A DNA stretch of 64,000 bases from Shimazuella soli (lineage in GTDB: Bacteria > Bacillota > Bacilli > Thermoactinomycetales > Thermoactinomycetaceae): assembly GCF_022511585.1 (NCBI RefSeq), contig NZ_JAKWBN010000004.1, positions 156,764 through 220,763 on the forward strand, in the 5' to 3' direction. The notes beneath the pieces were generated by a model. It was not told where the DNA came from and did not search any database. It saw nothing but the letters and a program-made list of their open reading frames with translations. Numbering within the stretch: the stretch's first letter is position 1; each line of letters begins with the position of its first letter. Positions 16,705 through 25,898 of this stretch are shown here, piece by piece. Position numbers and translations under genes: made by a program.

Positions 16705-17613
16705 GTGTCTAGACGCTTTTTGCCAGAGTTCATATTGATCTCCGTTACTTTTTTTTGGGGGGTCACTTTTGTGGTGGTTCAAAATGCCATCAAAGCAATC
16801 CCTCCCTACTCTTTTTTAGCAATTCGTTTTTTTGTTGCCTTCCTGTTGTTGTGGCTCATCAATAAGCTTTTTGTGAAAGAAAACATCTGGAACTGGACTG
16901 CTATAAAAAGTGGGGCATTGATCGGATTTTTCCTATTCCTCGGATTCGCCTTGCAAACATTCAGTTTGCTCTACACTACATCAGGTAAATCTGGATTTTT
17001 CACTGGAATGAATGTCGCTTTCGTTCCCTTTGTTGCGCTCCTGTTTTTTCGACACCGTATAAAAATACCTACTTTAATCGGAGTCATTTGCTCTGTTATT
17101 GGTCTTTATTTTCTGTCAGGATCGATCACAGGAATGAACATAGGTGATGTACTTGCTTTAGGATGTGCTTTGGCTTTTGCAATCCAAATTGCTCTTACTG
17201 GTCACTTTACAAACAAAGTAGGAACTTACACGTTTGTCATTTGGCAACTTATAACCGTCACTGTCCTCAGTGGAATTTCATCTTTGTGCTTCGAATCTGT
17301 AAAGATTGATGTACTAGGCAAACCAGTTGTTTGGACAGCTATTCTAATTACTTCTGCTCTTGCAACAGTTTACGCCTTTGTAGCACAAACCATCGTCCAG
17401 AAAAAAGTCCCTTCTGCACGTGTTGCAATCATTTTTACTCTTGAACCCGTATTTGCAGCAATAGGTGACTACTATGTGAATGGTATAACTTTATCGAATG
17501 AAGAACTATTTGGTTGTTCCATTATTATTCTTGGAATACTACTAGCAGAAATTCCTTGGAAAATAAAAAAAGATCCTACTATTTCTTCTACATCCTTAAG
17601 TGAAACAAAATAA
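16705..17613 (+). CDS. DMT-superfamily (EamA) transporter
   Basis: 302 residues with ten hydrophobic segments in two EamA repeats, as usual for the drug/metabolite transporter family (FFWGVTFVVVQNAIKAIPPYSFLAIRF in the first repeat, VPSARVAIIFTLEPVFAAIGDYY in the second). Start is GTG, 5 bases after a perfect GGAGGTG. The substrate is not predictable; such carriers export metabolites or amino acids. Ends in a strong terminator. Confidence 0.88.
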   Translation: MSRRFLPEFILISVTFFWGVTFVVVQNAIKAIPPYSFLAIRFFVAFLLLWLINKLFVKENIWNWTAIKSGALIGFFLFLGFALQTFSLLYTTSGKSGFFTGMNVAFVPFVALLFFRHRIKIPTLIGVICSVIGLYFLSGSITGMNIGDVLALGCALAFAIQIALTGHFTNKVGTYTFVIWQLITVTVLSGISSLCFESVKIDVLGKPVVWTAILITSALATVYAFVAQTIVQKKVPSARVAIIFTLEPVFAAIGDYYVNGITLSNEELFGCSIIILGILLAEIPWKIKKDPTISSTSLSETK

Positions 17614-17650
17614 CACCTTCCCACACCAATCTGTTGTGGAAAGGTGTTTT
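17612..17650 (+). terminator. Intrinsic terminator after the EamA transporter
   Basis: AACACCTTcCCACA pairs with TGTGGaAAGGTGTT, followed by TTTT. It overlaps the transporter stop codon. Confidence 0.75.
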
Positions 17651-17705
17651 TAGTAAATCCTACCAGAGTATTCGATGTATAATAAGGTTTAAAGGGGGTA
17701 TTGAT

Positions 17706-18191
17706 TTGTTCAAACATAACGAAATTCGCAACGACATTTGGAATACCGTCATGCACTTAACAGACAAACAAATCAATCAACAAGAGGCATCTGACAGATG
17801 GAGCATCGCTCAAATACTCGAGCATCTTTATTTGATTGAAGATTCCATTACCCAAAAAATGATTCAACACCTTAAAATGAAAACAGAAAAACCAATCGTA
17901 AAGCCTGTTCAATTAACCCTAGATCGCTCTCGAAAACTTGTTTATCCAATTCCAATTAGTGATGAGTTCCGAACATTGAACTCACTGCGAAAAAAATTAA
18001 ACAATTCTCGACATGCTTTTGAGCTGCTGATAAAAGGATTAACTGCTGATCAATTAGCACAAAAGTCTATGAACCATCCCGTGTTTGGAGAAGCTATGAG
18101 TTTTTATCAATGGGTAGAATTTGTAGGATTACATGAAGAAAGACATTTGGAACAAATTAATGAAGTAAAGACAAACCTACATTTCCCTTAA
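17706..18191 (+). CDS. DinB-family protein
   Basis: 161 residues if it starts at the TTG at 17706, which has GGGGG 7 bases upstream; an earlier ATG at 17634 lies inside the preceding terminator. Four-helix DinB/YfiT-like fold with metal-binding histidines expected in ILEHLYLIED and GLHEERHLEQI. DinB proteins are metal-dependent hydrolases or thiol transferases (for example bacillithiol S-transferases). The following aldo/keto reductase begins 14 bases later, so they form one unit. Confidence 0.82.
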   Translation: MFKHNEIRNDIWNTVMHLTDKQINQQEASDRWSIAQILEHLYLIEDSITQKMIQHLKMKTEKPIVKPVQLTLDRSRKLVYPIPISDEFRTLNSLRKKLNNSRHAFELLIKGLTADQLAQKSMNHPVFGEAMSFYQWVEFVGLHEERHLEQINEVKTNLHFP

Positions 18192-18205
18192 GGAGATACA
18201 GCTAA

Positions 18206-19036
18206 ATGATAAAGGATATCCATTCCACTACTACTTTGCATAATGGAGTAAAAATGCCATGGTTTGGTTTAGGTATTTATAAAATCGAAGAAGGGGAAGA
18301 ACTGATTTCTACGGTGCACACGGCTCTTGAGCTTGGTTATCGAAGTTTTGACACTGCTTCTCTCTACCAGAATGAAAGAGGCCTAGGTATTGCAATAAAA
18401 GCCGCTTCGATCTCACGCGAAGAACTTTTTATTACCTCAAAAGTATGGAACACAGATCAGGGTTATGAATCTACACTCACGGCATTTGATGAGAGCCTAG
18501 AACGTCTTGGATTAGACTATTTGGATCTCTATTTAATTCATTGGCCTGTTCCTAATCTATACAAGGATACTTGGAAAGCGTTAGAAAAACTATACCAAGA
18601 AGGAAAAGTCAGAGCGATTGGAGTAAGTAATTTTCACATTCATCACCTGCAAGATGTAATGAATATCGGAACGATAAAGCCTATGGTAAACCAAGTAGAA
18701 TACCATCCGAAACTCTCACAAGAGAAGTTGCGGTTTTTTTGCCAGCAAGAAAACATCCAATTAGAAGCTTGGTCACCTTTGATGAGAGGCAGACTTCAGG
18801 GCGAACCCACCCTTATGAAGATTGCAGCAAAATATGGCAAAACCATTGCTCAAGTCATTTTACGATGGGATTTACAAAACGGCGTTATTACCATACCTAA
18901 GACTACTAAAAAAGAACGTCTTATCGAGAATGCTAATATTTTTGATTTTTTCCTTACTCCTGAAGATATGGAGCAAATCAATTCGCTTAACGAAAATCTT
19001 CGGACAGGTAAAGATCCTGATCACTTTGGATATTAA
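18206..19036 (+). CDS. Aldo/keto reductase (AKR5-like)
   Basis: 276 residues, full length. The catalytic tetrad is visible: Asp49 and Tyr54 (FDTASLYQNE), Lys79 (ITSKVW) and His112 (LIHWP). The NADPH site IPKTTKKERLIENANIFDF is near the C-terminus. Related Bacillus enzymes (YtbE/YvgN type) reduce glyoxals and other toxic aldehydes in the cytosol. RBS AAGGAGAT, 14 bases after the DinB gene. Confidence 0.92.
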   Translation: MIKDIHSTTTLHNGVKMPWFGLGIYKIEEGEELISTVHTALELGYRSFDTASLYQNERGLGIAIKAASISREELFITSKVWNTDQGYESTLTAFDESLERLGLDYLDLYLIHWPVPNLYKDTWKALEKLYQEGKVRAIGVSNFHIHHLQDVMNIGTIKPMVNQVEYHPKLSQEKLRFFCQQENIQLEAWSPLMRGRLQGEPTLMKIAAKYGKTIAQVILRWDLQNGVITIPKTTKKERLIENANIFDFFLTPEDMEQINSLNENLRTGKDPDHFGY

Positions 19037-19115
19037 AAATGAGCGAATATAATTCTCATAAAAGAAAAAACGATCTTTGATTATAAGAATAAGAAACTAA
19101 AATAAGGTGATCCGT

Positions 19116-19670
19116 ATGCTGCAAACAAATGGTCTTTATATTCGTCCCTTAAGCGCAAAAGATGTAGATTTCCTTTACAACTATTGGCAGGAGAATCGAG
19201 CATTTTTGGAACCATTTAATCCTATACGACCTGAATCTTACTATACCTTAGAAGGACAACTGGAAAAGATTAAAACCGAAATAACTGACTGGGAAAATGA
19301 TCGATCTTATGGATTTGGCATATTTCTCTATGATCATCAACTTATCGGCAGAATAACATTGAGTAACATCGTCCGAGCTTCTTGGCAAAATAGTACCATT
19401 GGCTACTCCATGGCAGAGAATATGCAAGGCAAAGGTTATATGACATTAGCAATCAAACTTGCTCTGCAATTTGCATTTGAAGAAATAGGTCTCCATCGTG
19501 TACAAGCAGGAGTTATGCCCCGTAATAAAGGATCTATTCGAGTATTGGAAAAAAACGGATTTCTATATGAAGGTTTGTCAAAATATCATGTTAAGATTAA
19601 TGGAGTTTGGGAAGATCATAAGATATTCGCAATCACAACAGAAACTTGGAACCACATAAAAAACAAGTAG
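19116..19670 (+). CDS. GNAT acetyltransferase, RimJ/RimL-like
   Basis: 184 residues from the ATG at 19116 (AAGGTGAT upstream; the GTG at 19107 is part of that RBS). Motifs: LYIRPLSAKDVDFLYNYW, GYSMAENMQGKGYMTLAIKLAL (acetyl-CoA site Q-x-K-G-Y) and NKGSIRVLEKNGFLYEGL. The pattern fits RimJ-type alanine N-acetyltransferases; a ribosomal-protein or small-molecule substrate cannot be told apart. Confidence 0.88.
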   Translation: MLQTNGLYIRPLSAKDVDFLYNYWQENRAFLEPFNPIRPESYYTLEGQLEKIKTEITDWENDRSYGFGIFLYDHQLIGRITLSNIVRASWQNSTIGYSMAENMQGKGYMTLAIKLALQFAFEEIGLHRVQAGVMPRNKGSIRVLEKNGFLYEGLSKYHVKINGVWEDHKIFAITTETWNHIKNK

Positions 19671-19696
19671 AATCCCTTTATTGACTCTACTTGTTT
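19661..19696. terminator. Bidirectional terminator between GNAT and TetR genes
   Basis: AAACAAGTAGA pairs perfectly with TCTACTTGTTT around a 14-base loop; it covers the last codons of both convergent genes. Confidence 0.7.
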
Positions 19697-20352
19697 TCCC
19701 CTTTTATTCCATATAGCATCAGCTCGACCGTCCACTTTAATTCTTCATCTTCCTTACCTGCTGATAAAACTTCTGGAACTGCATTTTTAGCAAGTAAGTA
19801 ACCAAATACAGAAGACATAATGCCTCTTATCAAGACACGATTAGGTAGATCATCCCTTATCTTTCCAGCTGCTTTTAAACGGTCTATCTTTTGGCTGACA
19901 ATATCAATAACATGCTTCCCTACATTTTCTTTTAATGCTTCACGAATATCAGGATGAAATAAACTTTCGACTAATACAATTCGAATTGTCTTCCAATTCT
20001 TTTCGACTAATTTCGTTCGATCTTCGATCAAGTCTTGTAAGATTTCTTCTATTGGCTTTTCTTGATCTAAAATCTCTACCAATGTATTTAAAATAATAGG
20101 ACTAGCAAACTTCGAGATTACGGGAATAACCAAACGAAGAAGCAGTCCTTTTTTGGTACGATAATGTTTAAAAATGGTTGCCTCTGCAACACCTGCAAGC
20201 TTTGCTATTTCACTAGTAGTCGTACCATTGTATCCTTTTTCTGCAAACAGATGAATTGCTGCTTCTAATATATTTTGTTGTTTCTCTGTCAACTTTTTTT
20301 GTTCTAGTTCTACTCGATGTTTTTTCACTAAATCCTGCATCCATCTTTCCAT
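19687..20352 (-). CDS. TetR/AcrR-family regulator
   Basis: About 221 residues from the ATG at 20352 (AGGTG upstream; GTG at 20364 also possible). HTH at about residues 30-65: AAIHLFAEKGYNGTTTSEIAKLAGVAEATIFKHYRTKKGLL. The helical C-terminal part has no recognisable ligand signature. Immediately upstream on the same strand there is no obvious target gene; the next unit is the cytochrome c lipoprotein, which ends in a terminator. Confidence 0.88.
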   Translation of the reverse strand: MERWMQDLVKKHRVELEQKKLTEKQQNILEAAIHLFAEKGYNGTTTSEIAKLAGVAEATIFKHYRTKKGLLLRLVIPVISKFASPIILNTLVEILDQEKPIEEILQDLIEDRTKLVEKNWKTIRIVLVESLFHPDIREALKENVGKHVIDIVSQKIDRLKAAGKIRDDLPNRVLIRGIMSSVFGYLLAKNAVPEVLSAGKEDEELKWTVELMLYGIKGENK

Positions 20353-20434
20353 ACTGATGTTCACCTACTTCGTTACACATTTCCATCTTCATGATCATAT
20401 CACAACAACTAAAAGATTCATCATTTACAAGCAT

Positions 20435-20475
20435 CCAATAAAAAATAGACACTGTACGTGTCTATTTTTTATTGG
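20435..20475. terminator. Strong 18-bp terminator after cytochrome c gene
   Basis: CCAATAAAAAATAGACAC pairs perfectly with GTGTCTATTTTTTATTGG, loop TGTAC; it includes the cytochrome c stop region. Confidence 0.8.
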
Positions 20476-20788
20476 ATAGCCATGTTGCTAATTTTTCTCG
20501 GTCTGCTTTAGGTATAAATGACTGGGAAGGCATACCGCCTTTACCATTTTTCATTATCTCTAAAATCTGTTCTTTAGAATATGTTTTCCCCACATGTTGT
20601 AGTGCTGGGCCATATCCACCCTCTAAATTTCCACCATGGCAAGTAGAACAATGATTTTGAAAGAGAGTCTCTTCTGCAGATAACTGCTGAGTTGTTTTTG
20701 GTGTCTCAGATTTGTTGTTTGAGGTGCTACAAGCAGCAAGTAGTATAAATAAAGAAACGATTGGGATAACGAGCCATCTTTTTTTCAA
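20462..20788 (-). CDS. Membrane-anchored cytochrome c (lipoprotein, c551/c550-like)
   Basis: 108 residues if it starts at TTG 20788, with AAGGAGAG 6 bases upstream; a longer frame from 20821 would run inside ctaG. KKRWLVIPIVSLFILLAAC is a lipoprotein signal with Cys in the lipobox LAAC. The single haem site CSTCH is followed by an axial Met in GKGGMPSQ. This is a small class I cytochrome c on the outer face of the membrane, delivering electrons to terminal oxidases. It directly follows ctaG (overlapping signals), which fits respiratory-chain assembly. Confidence 0.85.
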   Translation of the reverse strand: MKKRWLVIPIVSLFILLAACSTSNNKSETPKTTQQLSAEETLFQNHCSTCHGGNLEGGYGPALQHVGKTYSKEQILEIMKNGKGGMPSQSFIPKADREKLATWLSNKK

Positions 20789-20801
20789 AAACTTTCTCTC
20801 C

Positions 20802-21653
20802 TTATGGTTTATCTGTAGCAAGCTGACTTTTTTTCCATTCTGCTAATTCTTTTTCATCTTGAGCCCGCTGGATGCGAAACCATCTGGAAAAGACTAGAGC
20901 AATTGCTGTAATGTAAACCACTTCTTGTGTAATCTTCATAATCACACCGCCAGTTTGTTGATCTTGAAGTGGTGTCATAATCGAAAAAGCTGAAACCTGG
21001 CTGTACATGGGATAGATCGTAGCATCTGCAAACATAATTAATGCGCATGCAGGTGTCAGTAAAACCCCATTTGCAAAAATATAAGCTAATTTGTGTAATG
21101 GTTTTACTTTATCCAACTCTTCTACAGGACAAATGACGGGCCACCACATACACAAAGCAGTGATAAGTAAAATAGTGTGAGCAATATTATGATACAGATG
21201 GTTCTCCATAATCATATCAAAGACAGCTGGTACGTGATACACCGAGAGAAGACCATTAAAAATAAATAAGATAATCAACGGCTTCGTGAAGAAAGTCAAT
21301 AGTGAGCGGAAAAATTTTATTTTCAGTAATGGACGAACGAACCATTCTGGAATACCGAGTAACAATAAGGGCGGCATAACAATGTACAAAATAGTCATCT
21401 GTGCCATATGCATACTGAACAACTCGTGCGACAACATGGTCAAAGGACTACCTTCTGCAAAGTAGTAAAACATAAGTCCTATGATAAAAGAAAAGCGATG
21501 GAGCCCAGAAACTGGTGTTGCTCCTGAAATAAACTTTACCAATGGACCAGTTAATAAAATATATACCAATGCAATCGCAATAAAAACCAAATTTAAAACA
21601 ATATCCCAGTTACTCGCATACAAAAAAATTTGAAAGAATTGGGAACCGCTCAT
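20802..21653 (-). CDS. ctaG: CtaG, cytochrome c oxidase assembly factor (caa3-type)
   Basis: 283 residues from the ATG at 21653 with GGAGGAA upstream. Polytopic membrane protein with about seven helices and the Caa3_CtaG signatures (HRFSFIIGLMFYYFAEGSPLTMLSHELFSMHMAQM with histidines, LYHNIAHTILLITALCMWWPVI). In Bacillus, CtaG is needed to form active caa3 oxidase. The oxidase genes are not in the window. The downstream cytochrome c lipoprotein gene is in the same operon. Confidence 0.88.
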   Translation of the reverse strand: MSGSQFFQIFLYASNWDIVLNLVFIAIALVYILLTGPLVKFISGATPVSGLHRFSFIIGLMFYYFAEGSPLTMLSHELFSMHMAQMTILYIVMPPLLLLGIPEWFVRPLLKIKFFRSLLTFFTKPLIILFIFNGLLSVYHVPAVFDMIMENHLYHNIAHTILLITALCMWWPVICPVEELDKVKPLHKLAYIFANGVLLTPACALIMFADATIYPMYSQVSAFSIMTPLQDQQTGGVIMKITQEVVYITAIALVFSRWFRIQRAQDEKELAEWKKSQLATDKP

Positions 21654-21823
21654 TAGGATTCCTCCTCTCTTCATCATACATCGTTTCCTATCTTAACATC
21701 TGTAACCTCTAAATACCATGATCCATTGTTAAACTTTCTCAACAATTTGGGTACACACCCATCTCCTCTATCCGCCTGATCGAATAATATAGCGCAGAAG
21801 AGAGAAATATGGGAGGGAGAAAG

Positions 21824-23203
21824 GTGAGGGCAACTACTCTCGGAAAAGCTGTAAACATCATGAAAGGAAAATTATTATCTGGCAAACCTAACTTACCTAT
21901 TCACGAAATAAACTTTGCCAGATTTCGCTCATTGAAATCCCATCAAATCTATATCTGCACCAAACACAGTAAGTGGGAAAAACAACTAGCAGCAATTCAA
22001 AAAGTACGTCCAGTTGCTGTAGTTATTCCTAATCATTTAAGTGCAAAAGGTATTCCTGCAAGTGTAGCTATTATACGAGTAAAGGACCCCTATGCAGCCT
22101 ATTGGAAAATGGCTTTGTGGAACTGGAAACAATTTCATCCAAAAGTAATTGGTATCACTGGAAGTGCTGGAAAATCAACGACTACCGCTATGGTAGCATC
22201 TATATTACGTCAACACTTTCGTATGGTACACACAGAGGGTAATTTGAATACATTTTCATTTTTACCAAACTATTTAATCCGCCTAAATGACCAGCACAAC
22301 TTACTTTTACTTGAAATTGGGATGAAAAGTTTAAATAATATTCGGCGGCAGTGTAATATTGTGAAACCACACATAGGAGTTGTCACCAATGTGGGTGAGG
22401 CTCATGCTGGTAGTCTAGGTGGGCTCAATCGTGTGGTAAAAGCAAAGCAAGAGTTAGTGGAAGGTGTGCGTTCTGGCGGAGTTTTATATATCAATGCAGA
22501 TGATGAACGTTCCAAACGTCTTGATCTTAAACGATCGAAAGCAAAAATACGAACATTCGGTCTTGGTGATAATGCTTATATCCGAGGCGAAAACATTAAA
22601 TACACTGGAAAAGGGATACACTTTGATGTGATCGTCCAATCCAAAAAAGCAAATATCTTTATCCCTACTTATGGAAAACATAATGTTTATAATGCGTTAG
22701 CTGCAATTGGTATTGCTACTAGTATGGGGATATCTTTATCAAATATCCAACGTGGATTGGCACGTTTTCGAACACCAAAGATGAGGTTACAAGTACTATC
22801 TACAAAAACAGGTCGTACACTTATCAATGATGCTTGGAACGCAAATCCAACTGCTATGAAAGCTGGATTAAATGTATTGAAACAAATTGCATATAAACGA
22901 CCAAAAATTGCTGTACTCGGTGACATGCTGGAGCTCGGAAGCATTTCTGACAAATCTCATGCTTCCATTGGTCAATATGCCGCAAAATTAAATATTGATC
23001 AATTAATTACAGTCGGAAGATTGGGAAGAAAAATTGCATTGAGTGCTATCCGTAATGGCATGAATTCAAATAAAGTATTCTCATACTATCGTCACGCACC
23101 ACTGATTGCACATATAAAAAATAAAGTTCCTTCAAATGCAGTAGTATATTTCAAAGCCTCGAGAAAGTTACATTTAGAAAAGGTCGTTCAATCATTGCGT
23201 TAA
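21824..23203 (+). CDS. MurF-like Mur ligase
   Basis: 459 residues from a GTG at 21824 preceded by GGGAGGGAG; the ATG at 21809 overlaps that RBS. Domains: N-terminal MurF-like region with ICTKHSKWEKQLAAIQKVRPVAVVIP, central ATPase with the P-loop ITGSAGKSTTTAMVAS and GVVTNVGEAHAGSLGG, and C-terminal ligase domain with NDAWNANPTAMKAGL and VLGDMLELG. These are the MurF (UDP-MurNAc-tripeptide:D-Ala-D-Ala ligase) motifs. It is not in the dcw cluster and lacks a ddl neighbour, so it may be a paralogue for a modified peptidoglycan or spore step. It ends in a clean terminator. Confidence 0.8.
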   Translation: MRATTLGKAVNIMKGKLLSGKPNLPIHEINFARFRSLKSHQIYICTKHSKWEKQLAAIQKVRPVAVVIPNHLSAKGIPASVAIIRVKDPYAAYWKMALWNWKQFHPKVIGITGSAGKSTTTAMVASILRQHFRMVHTEGNLNTFSFLPNYLIRLNDQHNLLLLEIGMKSLNNIRRQCNIVKPHIGVVTNVGEAHAGSLGGLNRVVKAKQELVEGVRSGGVLYINADDERSKRLDLKRSKAKIRTFGLGDNAYIRGENIKYTGKGIHFDVIVQSKKANIFIPTYGKHNVYNALAAIGIATSMGISLSNIQRGLARFRTPKMRLQVLSTKTGRTLINDAWNANPTAMKAGLNVLKQIAYKRPKIAVLGDMLELGSISDKSHASIGQYAAKLNIDQLITVGRLGRKIALSAIRNGMNSNKVFSYYRHAPLIAHIKNKVPSNAVVYFKASRKLHLEKVVQSLR

Positions 23204-23235
23204 AAAAATAACCCAACCATAGTTGGGTTATTTTT
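23204..23235 (+). terminator. Intrinsic terminator of the MurF-like gene
   Basis: AAAAATAACCCAAC pairs with GTTGGGTTATTTTT, loop CATA, directly after the stop codon. Confidence 0.85.
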
Positions 23236-23239
23236 GCCT

Positions 23240-23355
23240 CTCACTATGATATCTCCACCCTGACTGACTGTGTGATTATACAAACCTCCAAAACCAGAAA
23301 GCAGGACAAAATCTCCTTCTTCAAGTTTTCCCTTGCATTTGATCCTCTGCTAGAG
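23240..23355 (-). pseudogene. Possible C-terminal remnant of a KAS III-like gene
   Basis: Right after the P450 stop the same strand reads AEDQMQGKLEEGDFVLLSGFGG, close to the C-terminal pattern of FabH-type synthases (G-x-L-x-x-G-D-x-V-L-L-x-G-F-G-x-G), then diverges into an unrelated tail. There is no start with an RBS and no upstream part. Short, so assignment is tentative. Confidence 0.3.
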
Positions 23356-23360
23356 TCTCT

Positions 23361-24560
23361 TTAATAACGAACTGGTAATCCTACTAATCCTCTTAATAAA
23401 AATCCTGGACGATAAGAAAGTTGTTCATCAGTGATTGTCATTGATAAGTTTGGCATGCGGTTTACCAATACTCTAAGAGCGATTTCTCCCTCCAACCGGG
23501 CTAACGGTGCACCAAGACAATAATGAATACCGTGTCCAAAAGCCATATGTTTGACAGGTTTTCGATGAATATTAAAAACATCTCCATCTGGTACCAATTC
23601 TTCATCTCGGTTTATAGAAGCTAATACGATAAAGATCGTATCTCCTTGGCGGATCTGTTGTCCTTCAAGTCCTATATCTTCTTTTGCCCATCGGGCAGTA
23701 GCTACCTCAATCGGACTATAGAAGCGAAGTACTTCTTCCAAAGCTGAAGGAATCAAATTATTATCTTGTTTTAATTCCTCCCATTGTTCTCGATGCTGCA
23801 TCAAAGCGAGTATACTATTCCCGATTAGATTAACGGTCGTCTCATGACCTGCTAAAATGAGTAAAACGATCATGCCGAATAACTGATCTTCTGATAATTT
23901 TTCTCCTTCTTCTCTTGCTTGAATCCATGCTGATATAAGATCTTCTTCAGGTTTAGCTGTTTTGAGTGCTACTAATTTTTTAAGATAAGAAAAGAATAGT
24001 TTATAATAAGGTTCTCCAGCTTTCATAGCTACTGGATCATTGATAGCCTCTATGATGATATTGGACCATTTTTGAAAATCTCGCATATCCTTACTCGGAA
24101 TCCCCAACATTTGGGCTATAACAAGAAATGGTAAAGGGAATGCAAAATCTTTAATCAAACAAAATTCTTTTCCTTGTTTTTCTATGTCATCTATTAGTTT
24201 ATTGGTGAGCTCTTCAATCATTTGTTCTTGTCTGTTGATAGCTTTTGGAGTAAAAGTAGGTTGAACAAATCTACGCAATTGAGTATGATCCGGTAAATCC
24301 GTGTTCAATAAATGGCTCATAAAAAATTCTCGATAGTCATCAGGGAAAAATCGATAATGATTTTTTTCTGGAAAGACATGCGGATCTTTAATGAATTGAG
24401 GATTATTCATTATCTCTTGTGCATGTTTATATTTGGTTACTAACCAACCTCGAAACCCACCTGGTAGTGTAATTGGATAAATCGGTTGTTCTTTTCTCAT
24501 TCTGGCATAAGATTGATGGGATTTCACTTTGAAATCTGCTGAAAAAATATTAATACTCAT
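23361..24560 (-). CDS. Cytochrome P450 (soluble bacterial class, CYP107/109-like)
   Basis: 399 residues, typical length. I-helix oxygen-binding motif AGHETTVNLIGN, K-helix ExxR in EEVLRFYSP, and the haem-ligand loop FGHGIHYCLGAPLAR with Cys348 as the thiolate ligand. No membrane anchor, so it is a soluble monooxygenase that needs ferredoxin/flavodoxin partners, none of which are adjacent. Substrate not predictable; Bacillus relatives oxidise fatty acids, terpenoids or polyketides. Confidence 0.92.
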   Translation of the reverse strand: MSINIFSADFKVKSHQSYARMRKEQPIYPITLPGGFRGWLVTKYKHAQEIMNNPQFIKDPHVFPEKNHYRFFPDDYREFFMSHLLNTDLPDHTQLRRFVQPTFTPKAINRQEQMIEELTNKLIDDIEKQGKEFCLIKDFAFPLPFLVIAQMLGIPSKDMRDFQKWSNIIIEAINDPVAMKAGEPYYKLFFSYLKKLVALKTAKPEEDLISAWIQAREEGEKLSEDQLFGMIVLLILAGHETTVNLIGNSILALMQHREQWEELKQDNNLIPSALEEVLRFYSPIEVATARWAKEDIGLEGQQIRQGDTIFIVLASINRDEELVPDGDVFNIHRKPVKHMAFGHGIHYCLGAPLARLEGEIALRVLVNRMPNLSMTITDEQLSYRPGFLLRGLVGLPVRY

Positions 24561-24634
24561 TCTATTCCCCCTATTTTTACTCTTGGCCCTATTAAAATTA
24601 TAACGAAACCAATAAATTTGCGCATTTCTAATAG

Positions 24635-24673
24635 AAAAAGAGCATCTTGCTATTTCTAGCTGATGCTCTTTTT
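24635..24673. terminator. Terminator of the MFS transporter gene
   Basis: AAAAAGAGCATC pairs with GATGCTCTTTTT around a 15-base loop, 7 bases downstream of the MFS stop. Confidence 0.8.
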
Positions 24674-24679
24674 CTTATC

Positions 24680-25840
24680 TTATTGCGATACTACTCTTGA
24701 TCGGGAAAAAAACAGGTATATTCCTATTACAAAAGCCAATCCAACAGCAAGGGCACTAAACCAAGGATTATAAGAGACTGTGCCAGATGCGTTTACTAAC
24801 AAACCTCCTGCTCCCGCACCTGTGGCTAGTCCTAATTGTGCCATAGAGGTACTTGCACTTAGTGCAAGTTCTGAGGACTGTGGAGCTTGCTGGATAAAAT
24901 ACGTTTGCAAAGAAGGAATTGTGATATTGGAAACACTAACCCACAATGCTGCTAAAAATAAAGTTGCATATACATAATCCGTAAAGAAAGGTAAAGTGAT
25001 TAAGAAAACTGCATGAAATAAGACACTGTAGACAATAGTTACCGATGTTCCCCATCTATCTGAACCATATCCACCAAATCGAGTTCCTATGATAGAAAAG
25101 ATCCCAAAAATCAACATACTCAAACTAATCGTATTCATATCAAGATGAAGATTTTCTTGTAAAAAAGGGGTTAAATACGTATAGCTTGCACCATAACCAG
25201 TAATCAAAAAGAAGAAAATAAGTAACCCATTAAAAATCTTTCCATTTTTCAAGATAGACAGTTGTTGTCGAATGGAAACAGGTTCTTCTCCTTCTAAGGT
25301 AGGTATCAATTTTGCCAGAGGAATCATAATAAAGAAACTAAAAACTGCCAACAGGATAAAGATCGACTTCCAACCAAGCCATCCTGTTAGTGCTACACCT
25401 GCTGGTACACCTAGTACTAAAGCTGTTCCAAATCCAAGAGAAACAGTGCTTATCGCGTTTCCAATTTTGTCTGCTGAGACCAGTTTACTAGCCACACTCA
25501 TTGCTACCACAATGAATACACCTGCACTTGCTCCCAGAATCACCCTCGCTGTCAACAAAACAAAGTACGGAAAAGGAAAACTAGATATCAGGTTACCCAC
25601 TAAAAAGAAACCCAGTGAACCTAGCAATACTTTTTTTCTCTCTAAGCGTGAAGTAATCGTGACGATTATGGGTGTACCTATCGCAAAAGCAAGTGAGAAT
25701 GCTGTTACCAACTGACCTGCTAATGCAACAGTTATATGAAGATCCTTTGCGATAATATTTACAATTCCAGCTACAATCATCTCTGAAGTACCTGTTAAAA
25801 ATGTTCCAATTGCCAATAAATAAATAGATAAATTTTTCAT
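24680..25840 (-). CDS. MFS transporter (DHA1/AraJ-like)
   Basis: 386 residues, start ATG 25840 after GGAGGATGG; twelve predicted membrane helices. Motif A-like loop TSRLERKKVLLGSLGF after helix 2 and the motif C-like region LGVPAGVALTGWLGWKSIF in helix 5 put it with the 12-TMS drug:H+ antiporter / sugar-efflux group. A LysR regulator is divergent 199 bases away, with inverted repeats between the two starts, so inducible efflux is likely. Confidence 0.88.
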   Translation of the reverse strand: MKNLSIYLLAIGTFLTGTSEMIVAGIVNIIAKDLHITVALAGQLVTAFSLAFAIGTPIIVTITSRLERKKVLLGSLGFFLVGNLISSFPFPYFVLLTARVILGASAGVFIVVAMSVASKLVSADKIGNAISTVSLGFGTALVLGVPAGVALTGWLGWKSIFILLAVFSFFIMIPLAKLIPTLEGEEPVSIRQQLSILKNGKIFNGLLIFFFLITGYGASYTYLTPFLQENLHLDMNTISLSMLIFGIFSIIGTRFGGYGSDRWGTSVTIVYSVLFHAVFLITLPFFTDYVYATLFLAALWVSVSNITIPSLQTYFIQQAPQSSELALSASTSMAQLGLATGAGAGGLLVNASGTVSYNPWFSALAVGLAFVIGIYLFFSRSRVVSQ

Positions 25841-25898
25841 TCTAACCATCCTCCAATTTTGCCAATATTCCAAATAATCTTGTTCGATTTGACCTAAG

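Noticed and set aside
25272..25715. 147-codon plus-strand frame inside the MFS gene
   Set aside because: Antisense shadow of a well-supported transporter; no RBS and Lys/Pro/Thr-biased composition.
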